Source: Rhizobiales bacterium NRL2 (lineage in GTDB: Bacteria; Pseudomonadota; Alphaproteobacteria; Minwuiales; Minwuiaceae). From it: a stretch of DNA of 64,000 bases. The first letter of the stretch is position 1. Each line of letters begins with the position of its first letter. The DNA lies in NCBI GenBank assembly GCA_001664005.1, contig CP016093.1, positions 248,001 through 312,000 on the forward strand. Direction: 5' to 3'. The notes under the pieces are model-generated. The model was not told where the DNA came from, did not search any database, and was given only the letters and a program-made list of their open reading frames with translations. Made by a program: the position numbers and the translations under genes. Of the stretch, positions 46,174-54,071 are shown one piece after another.

Positions 46174-47187
46174 TCAGGCGGCTTCCTCGTCCTCCTCGCG
46201 GCCGACGAGATGCAGCGCGCGGGCGTCGCGGCCGATGGAGCGGGCGTAATGGACCAGCGCGTCCTCCCGGCCATGCGTGACCCAGATCTCTGGGGCTTCG
46301 ACCTCTTCGATGGTGCGGGTCAGTTCGTCCCAGTCGGCATGGTCGGAGATGATCAGCGGCAGCTCCGCGCCGCGTTGCCTGGCGCGGGCGCGGACCCGCA
46401 TCCAGCCCGAGGCGACCGCGGTCACCGGGTCCGCCATGCGCCGCGACCAGCGGTCGGCGATGGCCGAGGGCGGGCAGAGCACCAGCTTGCCCCTGAGCGC
46501 CGAACGCGGCAGGCCGGCGACGGGCGCGGTCGGGCCCATGTCGATACCGAAGCGTTCGTAGAGCTTGCAGAGGTTCTGCAGCGCGCCGTGCAGATGGATG
46601 GTCTGGTCGAAGCCCGCTTCCCGGATCAGGCGGATGACCCGCTGGCACTTGCCGAGCGCGTAGACGCCCAGCAGGTGCGTGCGCTCGGGGAAGCGTTGTA
46701 TGGAGGCCAGCAGCTTCGCGATCTCGTCCGCGTCGGGCGGATGGCGGAAGACCGGCAGGCCGAAGGTCGCCTCGGTGACGAAGACGTCGCAGGGCACGAC
46801 CTCGAAGGCTTCGCAGGTGGGATCGCGGCGGCGCTTGTAGTCGCCGGAGACGACGATGCGCTCGCCGCCGTGCTCGATCACCGCCTGGGCGCTGCCCAGC
46901 ACATGGCCCGCCGGGGCGAGGCGGAGCGTGGCGTCGCCGATGGTCAGCGTCTCGCCGAGGCGGAGCGGCTGCAGGCTGCGGCCGGCGCGCTCGCCGTAGC
47001 GCGCCTCGGCGATGGCCAGCGTCTCCGGCGTCGCCAGCACCGCCCCGTTGCCGGGACGGGCATGGTCGGCATGGCCGTGGGTGACCACGGCCCGGTCCAC
47101 GGGGCGGACGGGGTCGATGTAGAAGTCGCCGGCATGGCAGTAGAGTCCCGCGGGGCGCGGCTCCAGCCAGGACCGGCGGCGGCTCAA
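46174..47187 (-). CDS. Ligase-associated DNA-damage-response exonuclease (MBL/beta-CASP-like)
   Basis: A 337-residue metallo-beta-lactamase-fold nuclease. Metal motif 'VTHGHADHARPGN' (HxHxDH), then 'VSGDYKRRRDPTCEAFEVVP', 'VFVTEATFGLPVFRHPP', 'LLGVYALGKCQRVIRLI', 'ISDHADWDELTRTIEEV' and 'VTHGREDALVHYA', the pattern of the Exo partner of Lhr-Core/ATP-ligase gene sets. The start is TTG at 47187 overlapping the thioredoxin stop (TTGA), since no ATG or GTG gives the conserved 'WLEPRPAGLYC' N-terminus. It likely trims 3' or 5' ends before sealing by the ligase. Confidence 0.9.
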   Translation of the reverse strand: MSRRRSWLEPRPAGLYCHAGDFYIDPVRPVDRAVVTHGHADHARPGNGAVLATPETLAIAEARYGERAGRSLQPLRLGETLTIGDATLRLAPAGHVLGSAQAVIEHGGERIVVSGDYKRRRDPTCEAFEVVPCDVFVTEATFGLPVFRHPPDADEIAKLLASIQRFPERTHLLGVYALGKCQRVIRLIREAGFDQTIHLHGALQNLCKLYERFGIDMGPTAPVAGLPRSALRGKLVLCPPSAIADRWSRRMADPVTAVASGWMRVRARARQRGAELPLIISDHADWDELTRTIEEVEAPEIWVTHGREDALVHYARSIGRDARALHLVGREEDEEAA

Positions 47188-48110
47188 CTGAGCAGCAGCG
47201 CCGACAGCCGGCGGCGGGTCGGACGGGTCAGCGGATCCTTCGGACCCCAGGCCTCGAACAGCTGCACCAGCTTCTTGCGCGCGGCGTCCTCGTTCCACTC
47301 GCGGTCGTGCTCGAAGATGTGCAGCAGGTGCTCGACCGCTTCCTCGCGCCGGCCGGCCGACAGCAGCGCCTCGGCCAGGTCGTAGCGTACCTGCGAGTCG
47401 GACGGCTTCCCGTCCAGTTCGGCCTGCAGCCTGTCGACTTCCTCCGATCCCGCCGGGTCGCCGGTATTGCGCGCCAGATCCAGCGCCGCCTTGGCGCCGG
47501 AGATCTCGCCATGGAGGGAGATCGCCACCGGCACCTGGTCCAGCACCTCCTGGGCGGCGTCCAGTTCGCCCAGCTCGACATAGCAGCGGATCAGCCCGGC
47601 GAAGCCCTCGGGGCTTTCCGGCTGCTCCTGCAGCAGCTGCGCATAGGCGCGCGCCGCGGTGGCGAAGTCGCCTTCCTCGCGCGCGGCGTTGGCCGCTTCG
47701 ATGAGCTGTTCGGCGGGGCTCGGGCCGATGCCGCCGGCGATGCGGTCGATGAACTCCCGGATCTGGCTCTCCGGCAGGGCGCCCATGAAGCCGTCCACCG
47801 GCTGGCCGTCCTGGAACGCGAACACCGCCGGGATCGACTGGATGCGCATCTGCTGGGCGATCTGCTGGTTCTCGTCGACGTTGATCTTCACCAGTTTGAC
47901 CTTGCCGCCGGCCTGCTGGACCACCTTCTCCAGGATGGGCGTGAGCTGCTTGCAGGGGCCGCACCAGGGGGCCCAGAAGTCGACCAGCACCGGCTGTTCG
48001 CGCGACGCCTCGATCACGTCGGCCATGAAATTGCGGGTATCGGTGTCCTTGATCAGATCGCCGGCCGCGGGTGCCGCGCCGCTGTCGGCGCCGCCAATTA
48101 TCGTTTCCAT
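47184..48110 (-). CDS. cnoX: CnoX/YbbN-type thioredoxin with TPR domain
   Basis: A 308-residue protein: an N-terminal thioredoxin domain with the active site C50-G-P-C53 ('VDFWAPWCGPCKQLTPILEK') and 'FAFQDGQPVDGFMGALPESQI', followed by tandem TPR-like helices ('AEQLIEAANAAREEGDFATA', 'RYDLAEALLSAGRREEAVEH'). CnoX proteins are chaperedoxins that protect clients from oxidative damage and hand them to GroEL/DnaK; E. coli CnoX lacks redox activity, whereas CGPC here implies a redox-active form. Located directly before the exonuclease gene, with TTGA overlap. Confidence 0.9.
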   Translation of the reverse strand: METIIGGADSGAAPAAGDLIKDTDTRNFMADVIEASREQPVLVDFWAPWCGPCKQLTPILEKVVQQAGGKVKLVKINVDENQQIAQQMRIQSIPAVFAFQDGQPVDGFMGALPESQIREFIDRIAGGIGPSPAEQLIEAANAAREEGDFATAARAYAQLLQEQPESPEGFAGLIRCYVELGELDAAQEVLDQVPVAISLHGEISGAKAALDLARNTGDPAGSEEVDRLQAELDGKPSDSQVRYDLAEALLSAGRREEAVEHLLHIFEHDREWNEDAARKKLVQLFEAWGPKDPLTRPTRRRLSALLLS

Positions 48111-48195
48111 CTGCTTCGATCCCCGTGGTTCATGTCGTGTCCCGTGATGTAGAACGTCCGGAGCTTCAGGGCAATCGGGGGGGGCGCGCGCGGCC

Positions 48196-49284
48196 ATGGC
48201 GGAGGAAAGGACGGGACGGCTGAGGTCCGGCTGGACCACCGGCGCCTGCGCGACCGCCGCGGCCAAGGCGGCCTTCACCGCGCTGCTGACCGGGCGTTTC
48301 CCCGATCCCGTGACCATCACCCTGCCGAAGGGGCAGACGCCCGCCTTCGCGCTGGCCTTGCAGGGACTTGCCGAAGGGGCCGCCAGCGCCGGGGTGATCA
48401 AGGACGCCGGCGACGACCCGGACGTCACCCACGGCGCACTGGTGATCGCGACGGTGCGCCGCCTGCCGGCCGGTTCGGGCGTCCGCTTCCGCGCCGGCGA
48501 GGGCGTCGGCACGATCACGAAGCCGGGCCTGCCGCTGCCGCCCGGGGAGCCGGCGATCAACCCCGTGCCGCGCGACATGATGCGGGCCGCCATCTTCGAG
48601 ACGGCGAGCGCCCTTGGCGCGGCGGGCGACGCGGAGATCGAGATTTCCATCCCCGGCGGGGAAAAACTGGCCGAGCGCACCTGGAACGGCCGGCTGGGCA
48701 TCGAGGGCGGGCTCTCCATCCTCGGCACCACGGGCATCGTCAAGCCGTTTTCCTGCGCCGCGTGGATCGCCTCCATCCACCGCGGCGTCGACGTCGCGGT
48801 GGCAAACGGCTTCGCGCACGTCGCCGCGGCCACGGGCTCGACCTCGGAAGCGGCGGTCCGCGCCCGCTACGGCCTGGACGAAAGCCATGTCCTCGACATG
48901 GGCGACTTCATCGGCGGCACGCTGAAATACCTGAAGGCCCATCCCGTGCCGCGGCTCACCATCGCCGGCGGTTTCGCCAAGCTGCTGAAATTCGCGCAAG
49001 GGGCCAACGACCTGCATTCCGGCCGCAGCCAGGTGGATTTCGCCCAGCTTGCGGCGACGCCGGGCCTGCCGGAGGCGCTGCGGGCGAAGGTCGCCGCGGC
49101 CAACACGGCCAAGCAGGCGCTGGACCTCTGCCGCGATGGCGGCTTCGATCTGGCCGGGCCGGTGGCGGAGACGGGACGGGCGCGCGCGGCGGAAATGCTG
49201 GCGGGCAGAGGGGTCCGGGTCGGCGTGATGATCGTCGACCGACAGGGCGGGATCGCCGCGCTGGCGGAAGATGCAGACGCATGA
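48196..49284 (+). CDS. cbiD: Cobalt-precorrin-5B (C1)-methyltransferase
   Basis: A 362-residue CbiD, which methylates C1 of cobalt-precorrin-5B in anaerobic-type cobalamin synthesis. N-terminal signature 'RLRSGWTTGACATAAAKAAF', 'GVGTITKPGLPLPPGEPAIN', 'GTTGIVKPFSCAAWIASIHR' and 'DMGDFIGGTLKYLKAHPVPR'. The stop overlaps the cobK ATG by four bases (ATGA). There is no cobalamin riboswitch in the 85-bp leader. The pair cbiD-cobK is isolated from other cob/cbi genes in the window. Confidence 0.95.
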   Translation: MAEERTGRLRSGWTTGACATAAAKAAFTALLTGRFPDPVTITLPKGQTPAFALALQGLAEGAASAGVIKDAGDDPDVTHGALVIATVRRLPAGSGVRFRAGEGVGTITKPGLPLPPGEPAINPVPRDMMRAAIFETASALGAAGDAEIEISIPGGEKLAERTWNGRLGIEGGLSILGTTGIVKPFSCAAWIASIHRGVDVAVANGFAHVAAATGSTSEAAVRARYGLDESHVLDMGDFIGGTLKYLKAHPVPRLTIAGGFAKLLKFAQGANDLHSGRSQVDFAQLAATPGLPEALRAKVAAANTAKQALDLCRDGGFDLAGPVAETGRARAAEMLAGRGVRVGVMIVDRQGGIAALAEDADA

Positions 49285-49756
49285 AGCGGCTCTTGTTGCT
49301 GGCCGGCACGGGGGAGGCGCGGGAAATCGCGGCGGCGCTGAAACATCGCTTCGCGGTCACCGCCTCACTGGCCGGCGCGACGGCGCGGCCGGCCGATCTC
49401 GGTGTCGCCACCCGGACGGGCGGCTTCGGCGGGGCCGAGGGGCTGCGGCGGTTCATCGAGGCCGAAGCGATCGACCTGCTGATCGACGCGACGCACCCTT
49501 TCGCCGCGCGGATGAAGGCGAATGCGGCGGCGCAGACGGCGCCGGTGCTCCATGTCATCCGCCCGCCCTGGCGGCCCGGCCCGGACGAGCGCTGGACCCT
49601 GGTCCCCGATCTGGCGGCGGCGGCCCGGGCGCTCCCGGCGGACGCCCGCGCCTTCCTGGCGCTGGGCGCGCGCCATCTCGACGCCTTCCGCGGCCACCCG
49701 GCGCACATGCTCGTGCGCAGCGTGGATGCGCCGGAAAGCACGGCGTCTTCCGCCGT

Positions 49757-49880
49757 TTTCCCCTCCCCCTTGATGGGGGAGGGCCGGGGTGGGGGTGAGA
49801 GACCCGGCGCCGGTGGTGTTTCCCCCCACCCGGCGCTGCGCGCCGACCTCCCCCACCAGGGGGGAGGAATGGCGACGGAG
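49757..49880. repeat. Inverted pair of CCTCCCCC-type palindromic repeats inside cobK
   Basis: First unit CCCCTCCCCCTTGATGGG, GGAGGGCCGGGGTGGGGG (49760-49796), near-identical to 51851-51889. Second unit is its inverse (49819-49867: TCCCCCCACCCGGCGC... then CTCCCCCACCAGGGGGGAGG, shown in parts). Together they form a BIME-like structure that could fold as a long cruciform. Confidence 0.85.
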
Positions 49881-49897
49881 GGAGGGAGAAAGACGTC

Positions 49898-50146
49898 GTG
49901 CCCTTTGTGTTCATCCGGGGCGTCCCCGGCACCGTGGCGGACGAGACGGCGCTGCTGCGCAACCACCGCATCACGCATCTGGTCTGCCGCAATTCCGGCG
50001 GCGGCGCCGGGCGGGCCAAGCTGGATGCGGCGCACGCGCTCGGGATCGCGGTTATCGTGATCGGCCGCCCGCCCCGGCCTTCCGGCGAGATCGTGGAATC
50101 CCCGGAAGACGCCATCCGCTGGGCGCTCGCCCGCGCGGGCGATTGA
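49898..50146 (+). CDS. C-terminal half of CobK as a separate reading frame
   Basis: An 82-residue frame from GTG 49898 with GGAGGGAG nine nt upstream. It encodes 'GVPGTVADETALLRNHRITH' and 'GIAVIVIGRPPRPSGEIV', the C-terminal part of precorrin-6A reductase. The ribosome-binding site lies at the edge of the inserted repeat, so the half-gene might be translated on its own; alternatively it is a dead fragment. See the cobK entry. Confidence 0.55.
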   Translation: MPFVFIRGVPGTVADETALLRNHRITHLVCRNSGGGAGRAKLDAAHALGIAVIVIGRPPRPSGEIVESPEDAIRWALARAGD

Positions 50147-50204
50147 CGCTCCCGCCCCCTCGCCGCACTCTCCGGCAACGGACGATGTCACCGGGGAGGA
50201 CAGC

Positions 50205-51824
50205 ATGAACGCGGGCGGGGCCGGGCGGCCGGACTATCACGACTTCATGGCCAACTTCGATCCCGACAGCCTGGTGCGGGAGCTGGCCGGCGACATGACC
50301 GCGCTCAACGCCTGCGTCGAGTGCTGCGACCGGCACGCCGGATCCGGCCGGGTGGCGGTGAACTACGAGGGCGCGGACGGGACCAGCCGCGCCATCACCT
50401 TCGAGGAACTGCGGGACCGCTCGGCGCAGGTGGCGAGCCTGCTGGCGAAGCACGGCGTCGGCCCCGGCGACCGGGTTTCCGGCCTGCTGCCGCGCATTCC
50501 CGAACTGGTGGCGCTGGTGCTCGGCGTCTGGCGCGCGGGCGCGGTCTACCAGCCGCTGTTCACCGCCTTCGGGCCGAAGGCGATCGATCACCGCCTGAAG
50601 ACGAGCGGCGCGAAGGTCGTGGTCACCGACCCGGAGAACCGGCCCAAGCTGGACGAGGTCGAGGAACGCCCCGTCATCATGACCATCGGCGGCCATGGCG
50701 GGGACGTGGACTTCAACGCCGCCGCCGACGCCGAGCCGGCCCGCTTCGAGCCGGTGATGCGCAAGGGTTCCGACGGCATGCTGCTGATGGCGACGTCGGG
50801 CACGACGGGCCTGCCCAAGGGGGTGAAGGTGCCGCTTTCGGCGCTGCCCGCCTTCGCCGCCTACATGAAGTTCGGCCTGGAGCTGCTGCCCGACGACGTG
50901 TTCTGGAACATCGCCGATCCGGGCTGGGCCTACGGCCTCTACTACGCCGTCACCGGGCCGCTGCTGCTGGGTCACCAGACGACGCTGCACGACGGCCCGT
51001 TCAGCGTCGACAGCACCGTGCGCATCGTGAAGAAGCTGGGCGTCACCAACTTCACCGGCGCGCCCACCGCCTACCGCATGATCGCCGCCGGCGGCGGCGA
51101 GGCGCTGGCGACGATGAAGGGGCAGATCCGCGTCGCCTCCAGCGCCGGGGAGCCGCTCAACCCCGAACTGATGCGCTGGTGGGAGGCCAATGTCGGCAGC
51201 CACCTGTTCGACCAGTACGGTCAGACCGAATGCGCCATGGTGCTGATGAACCATCACGGGCTCGGCCATGATGTCCATCCGGGCGCCGCCGGGTTGCCCA
51301 TGCCGGGCTTCGCGCTGGCCGTGGTCGACGACGAAGGCCGCCCGGTCGAAAAGGGGCGGCATGGCATCCTGGCGGTGGACCTGAAGCGATCGCCCTACAT
51401 GTTCTTCGAGGGCTATCTGGGCCGCGAGGGGCAGGACTGGGTCGGCGATTACTACCTCACCGGCGACACGGTGGAGGAGAACCAGGACGGCACCATCAGC
51501 TTCGTCGGCCGCTCCGACGACGTCATCACCTCGGCCGGTTACCGCATCGGCCCCTTCGACGTCGAAAGCGCCCTGCTGGAGCACCCGGCGGTGGCCGAGT
51601 CGGCGGTGGTCGGCAAGCCGGACCCGGAGCGCGGCGAGATCGTCAAGGCCTTCGTCATCCTGACCGCGGGCCATGACGGCACCGACGCGCTGGCCGAGGA
51701 ACTGCGCCAGCACGTCCGCCAGCGCCTCGGCAAGCACGCCTATCCGCGCGAGGTCGCCTTCCCCGACAGCCTGCCCAAGACGCCGTCGGGCAAGATCCAG
51801 CGCTTCCTGCTCAGGAAGGAATAG
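50205..51824 (+). CDS. AMP-binding acyl-CoA synthetase (acetyl-CoA-synthetase-like)
   Basis: A 539-residue ANL-family enzyme. 'LLMATSGTTGLPKGVKVPLS' (P-loop), 'FDQYGQTECAMVLMNHHGLG' (A5), 'YYLTGDTVEENQDGTISFVG' and 'DDVITSAGYRIGPFDVESAL' (A7-A8), and the catalytic-lysine end 'SLPKTPSGKIQRFLLRKE'. The N-terminus resembles AMP-forming acetyl/propionyl-CoA synthetases and medium-chain acyl-CoA ligases. GGGGAGGACAGC precedes the ATG. Alone on its strand; the second such ligase in the window (first at 5168). Confidence 0.94.
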   Translation: MNAGGAGRPDYHDFMANFDPDSLVRELAGDMTALNACVECCDRHAGSGRVAVNYEGADGTSRAITFEELRDRSAQVASLLAKHGVGPGDRVSGLLPRIPELVALVLGVWRAGAVYQPLFTAFGPKAIDHRLKTSGAKVVVTDPENRPKLDEVEERPVIMTIGGHGGDVDFNAAADAEPARFEPVMRKGSDGMLLMATSGTTGLPKGVKVPLSALPAFAAYMKFGLELLPDDVFWNIADPGWAYGLYYAVTGPLLLGHQTTLHDGPFSVDSTVRIVKKLGVTNFTGAPTAYRMIAAGGGEALATMKGQIRVASSAGEPLNPELMRWWEANVGSHLFDQYGQTECAMVLMNHHGLGHDVHPGAAGLPMPGFALAVVDDEGRPVEKGRHGILAVDLKRSPYMFFEGYLGREGQDWVGDYYLTGDTVEENQDGTISFVGRSDDVITSAGYRIGPFDVESALLEHPAVAESAVVGKPDPERGEIVKAFVILTAGHDGTDALAEELRQHVRQRLGKHAYPREVAFPDSLPKTPSGKIQRFLLRKE

Positions 51825-51850
51825 AGCGGGGGCAGGGTCTGGTGGTGTTC

Positions 51851-51889
51851 TCCCTCCCCCTCAATGGGGGAGGGCCGGGGTGGGGGTGA
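51851..51889 (+). repeat. CCTCCCCC-type palindromic repeat
   Basis: TCCCTCCCCCTCAATGGGGG, AGGGCCGGGGTGGGGGTGA. Near-identical to the first unit inside cobK; related to 12815-12856 and 3026-3052. Confidence 0.85.
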
Positions 51890-51915
51890 CCTTGAAACCG
51901 CCCCCCTCACAGCGT

Positions 51916-52001
51916 GTCACCCCCGCCTCTGTGCGGGGGTCCGGAGCGGCTTCGCCGCCTGTCCATGAATTGACCGGATGCCCGCACGAGGCGGGCATGA
52001 C
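51916..52001 (+). repeat. Dispersed palindromic repeat (partner at 6768-6853)
   Basis: Same 86-bp length as the 6768 copy; shares GTCACCCCCGCCT, GCGGGGGTC, GTCCATGAAT, GACCGGATGCCCGCAC and GCGGGCATGAC in the same order. No gene in the surrounding 251-bp gap. Confidence 0.85.
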
Positions 52002-52030
52002 GACTCGCGTACCTTCCGGATCCTGGAGAC

Positions 52031-52065
52031 GGCGGGCTGGCCGGCCCGGCCATCCCCGGCCCGCC
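52031..52065 (-). repeat. 3'-end hairpin element, cfa copy
   Basis: On the minus strand: stem GGCGGGCCGG, loop GGATGGCCGGGCCGG, stem CCAGCCCGCC (one C-A mismatch). It starts 12 nt after the methyltransferase stop. A third stem sequence, the same loop. Confidence 0.8.
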
Positions 52066-52077
52066 TGCACCAGGAGC

Positions 52078-53307
52078 TCAGCCCGGCTTCGTCAGGCGGA
52101 AATGGCCGACGTCGATGACGCCGTGCTGGAAGCCTGCGGCGCAGTAGGCCAGGTAATAGTCCCAGAGCCGCCGGAAACGCTGATCGAAGCCCGGCATGGC
52201 CTGGATGTCCCCCCAGGCGCCGTGGAAGCGTTCGCGCCAGTCCAGCAGCGTCCGCGCGTAGCACTGGCCGAAGAAGCGTTCGGCCCGGGCCTCCAGCCCC
52301 GCCGCGCCCGCCGCGCGCACCAGACGCTCGGCGCTGGGCAGCATGCCGCCGGGAAAGACGAAGCGCTGGATGAAGTCGGCGCGGCGGCGGTAGCTCTCGA
52401 AGGCCGCCTCGTCGATGGTGATGGACTGCACCACGGCCCGCCCGCCGGGCTTCAGCCGTTCGCGGACGGTGTGGAAGAAGGCCGGCCAGTGTTCCTCGCC
52501 CACGGCCTCGAACATCTCGATGGAGACCACGCGGTCATAGGCGCCCGCGGTCTCGCGGTAATCGGTGAGGTGGAAGCTGGCGCGGTCGGCGAAGCCGCCC
52601 TCGGCCGCGCGCCGCCTGGCCCATTCGAGCTGCTCGGTGGAGAGGGTGACGCCCTCGACGGTGGCGCCGTATTCGCGCGCGGCGAACGCCGCGAAGCCGC
52701 CCCAGCCGCAGCCGATCTCGAGCACCCGGCAGCCGGGCCGGAGCTCCGCCAGCTCGGCGATGGCGCGGTACTTGGCTTCCTGCGCGCGCTCCAGACTGTT
52801 GGCGCCGTCGGCGTAGAGGGCGGCGGAATAGGTCATCGAGGGGTCGAGCCAGCGGGCGTAGAAGTCGTTGCCCAGATCATAGTGCTCGGCGATGTTGCGC
52901 CGGCTGCCGCGGCGGCTGTTGCGGCGACGGCGGTGGGCCAGCAGGTTGACCACCCGCGACAGGGCCGAGCCCTGCAGCGCGTCGTGCAGCGCCGTGCGGT
53001 TGGCCTGGATCACCCGGAACACCGCCAGCAGGTCCGGCGTCGTCCATTCGCCATCCAGAAAGGACCGGGCGACGCCGATCTCGCCGCCGAGCGCCAGCCG
53101 TCTCAGCGCCCGCCAGTCGCGGATCGCGACCTCCGCCGTCTCGCCGCCGGCGCCGCCTTCCAGCACCCGCCCGTCGGGCAGGGTCACGCGGATGCGGCCG
53201 CACTCCATGCGCGCCAGCAGCCCGGCCAGCAGCCGCGGCCAGAGCCGTCCCGCCAGCCCCGCGCCCTCGCGGCGGCCGGCGTTCCCGAGATCCAGGTCCA
53301 TCGTCAT
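52078..53307 (-). CDS. cfa: Cyclopropane-fatty-acyl-phospholipid synthase family methyltransferase
   Basis: A 409-residue SAM-dependent lipid methyltransferase. N-terminal domain with 'RIRVTLPDGRVLEG' and 'GVARSFLDGEWTTPDLLAVF', the 'IAEHYDLGNDFYARWLDPSM' segment, SAM motif 'VLEIGCGWGGFAAFAAREYG', 'GVTLSTEQLEWARRRAAE', 'VSIEMFEAVGEEHWPAFF' and 'FPGGMLPSAERLVRAA'. These match Cfa-type enzymes acting on unsaturated acyl chains in situ; the same gene set in relatives includes furan-fatty-acid methylases, so the product is not certain. Overlaps the DUF1365 gene by four bases. Confidence 0.93.
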   Translation of the reverse strand: MTMDLDLGNAGRREGAGLAGRLWPRLLAGLLARMECGRIRVTLPDGRVLEGGAGGETAEVAIRDWRALRRLALGGEIGVARSFLDGEWTTPDLLAVFRVIQANRTALHDALQGSALSRVVNLLAHRRRRNSRRGSRRNIAEHYDLGNDFYARWLDPSMTYSAALYADGANSLERAQEAKYRAIAELAELRPGCRVLEIGCGWGGFAAFAAREYGATVEGVTLSTEQLEWARRRAAEGGFADRASFHLTDYRETAGAYDRVVSIEMFEAVGEEHWPAFFHTVRERLKPGGRAVVQSITIDEAAFESYRRRADFIQRFVFPGGMLPSAERLVRAAGAAGLEARAERFFGQCYARTLLDWRERFHGAWGDIQAMPGFDQRFRRLWDYYLAYCAAGFQHGVIDVGHFRLTKPG

Positions 53308-54071
53308 CCCCGAACGGTTCCCGCCGCGCCGCCATTGCGGCCGATGAAGGGAACGCCCTTCAGCCAGAGCCGCGCCGCCTCCCAGTGAATACCGCCGATC
53401 ACCTTGTAGGTCATCAGCGGATGACGCAGCGCCGCGCCGAGCAGCGCCCGGTCGGTCAATGGCCGGCGGCGGCCGGTGAAGGCCGCGCCCAGCACGGGTC
53501 CGTCGGCATCGGAATGGCGGATCACCACGGCGACGTCCTCGCCGGGCGGACGGACCTGGAAGCGGTACTGGCCTTCCATGGTCAGGAAGGGGGAGACGAG
53601 AAAGTCCTTGTCGGCGCGCTGGCGGATCAGGGCGCCTTCGCGTGCGCCATCCACGGGCAGGACATAGGCGTGGCGTTCGCCGAAGGTGTTGTGCACCTCG
53701 TAGACCGTGGCCGTCACCGCGTCCCGGCTGTCGCGGCAGAAATAGACCGTCAGCGGATTGAAGACGTAGCCCATCAGCCGCGGATAGCAGAGCATCTCGA
53801 CCCTGGCCGGGCGCTCGACGCCGATCCCGGCGACGGCCCGGTCGATCCATTGGCGCAATGTGCCCTCGCGCTCCTTCGGTCCGTGATCGCGGCTCCGGAT
53901 CGACATCAGACCCGCCCGGTCATGGGCGAACAGCCTGAGATCCCGGTCGAGTTCGTCCAGCCGGTCGATGTCCGCCAGCAGGGTGAAGACGCGGTAGGAC
54001 AGCCGATGGCGGCGCGGTCTCAGACGCTGGTGGACCACGCGGCCTTCATATATGGCGCCGGCATCGGCCAT
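53304..54071 (-). CDS. DUF1365 protein
   Basis: A 255-residue protein. 'IYEGRVVHQRLRPRRHRLSYRVF' is the family start, then 'RLFAHDRAGLMSIRSRDHG', 'VEMLCYPRLMGYVFNPLTVYF', 'VYEVHNTFGERHAYVLPVDG' and 'LMTYKVIGGIHWEAARLWLK' (each shown in part), all typical. DUF1365 is a conserved companion of CFA-type synthases and amine-oxidase-like FAD proteins; its own reaction is not established. ATG at 54071 overlaps the FAD gene stop by one base. Middle gene of a coupled three-gene operon. Confidence 0.9.
   Translation of the reverse strand: MADAGAIYEGRVVHQRLRPRRHRLSYRVFTLLADIDRLDELDRDLRLFAHDRAGLMSIRSRDHGPKEREGTLRQWIDRAVAGIGVERPARVEMLCYPRLMGYVFNPLTVYFCRDSRDAVTATVYEVHNTFGERHAYVLPVDGAREGALIRQRADKDFLVSPFLTMEGQYRFQVRPPGEDVAVVIRHSDADGPVLGAAFTGRRRPLTDRALLGAALRHPLMTYKVIGGIHWEAARLWLKGVPFIGRNGGAAGTVRG

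Larger units (their letters stand above)
49281..50146 (+). pseudogene. cobK: Cobalt-precorrin-6A reductase gene, interrupted by a palindromic repeat insertion
   Basis: The gene for precorrin-6A reductase is split. The N-terminal part (frame from ATG 49281) reads 'MKRLLLLAGTGEAREIAAAL', 'DLLIDATHPFAARMKANAA', 'HVIRPPWRPGPDERW' and 'HMLVRSVDAPES', normal for CobK/CbiJ, and then runs into repeat-derived residues ('LMGEGRGGGERPGAGG'). The C-terminal part continues in another frame as 'FVFIRGVPGTVADETALLRN' and 'RITHLVCRNSGGGAGRAKLD'. The inserted stretch (about 49757-49880) is an inverted pair of CCTCCCCC-type elements; its length is not a multiple of three and one frame carries a stop (49796-49798). 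Either a pseudogene or two peptides that complement each other. Confidence 0.85.

Noticed and set aside
48111-48195. Possible cobalamin riboswitch before cbiD
   Set aside because: The 85-bp gap is too short and lacks the conserved B12-box text.
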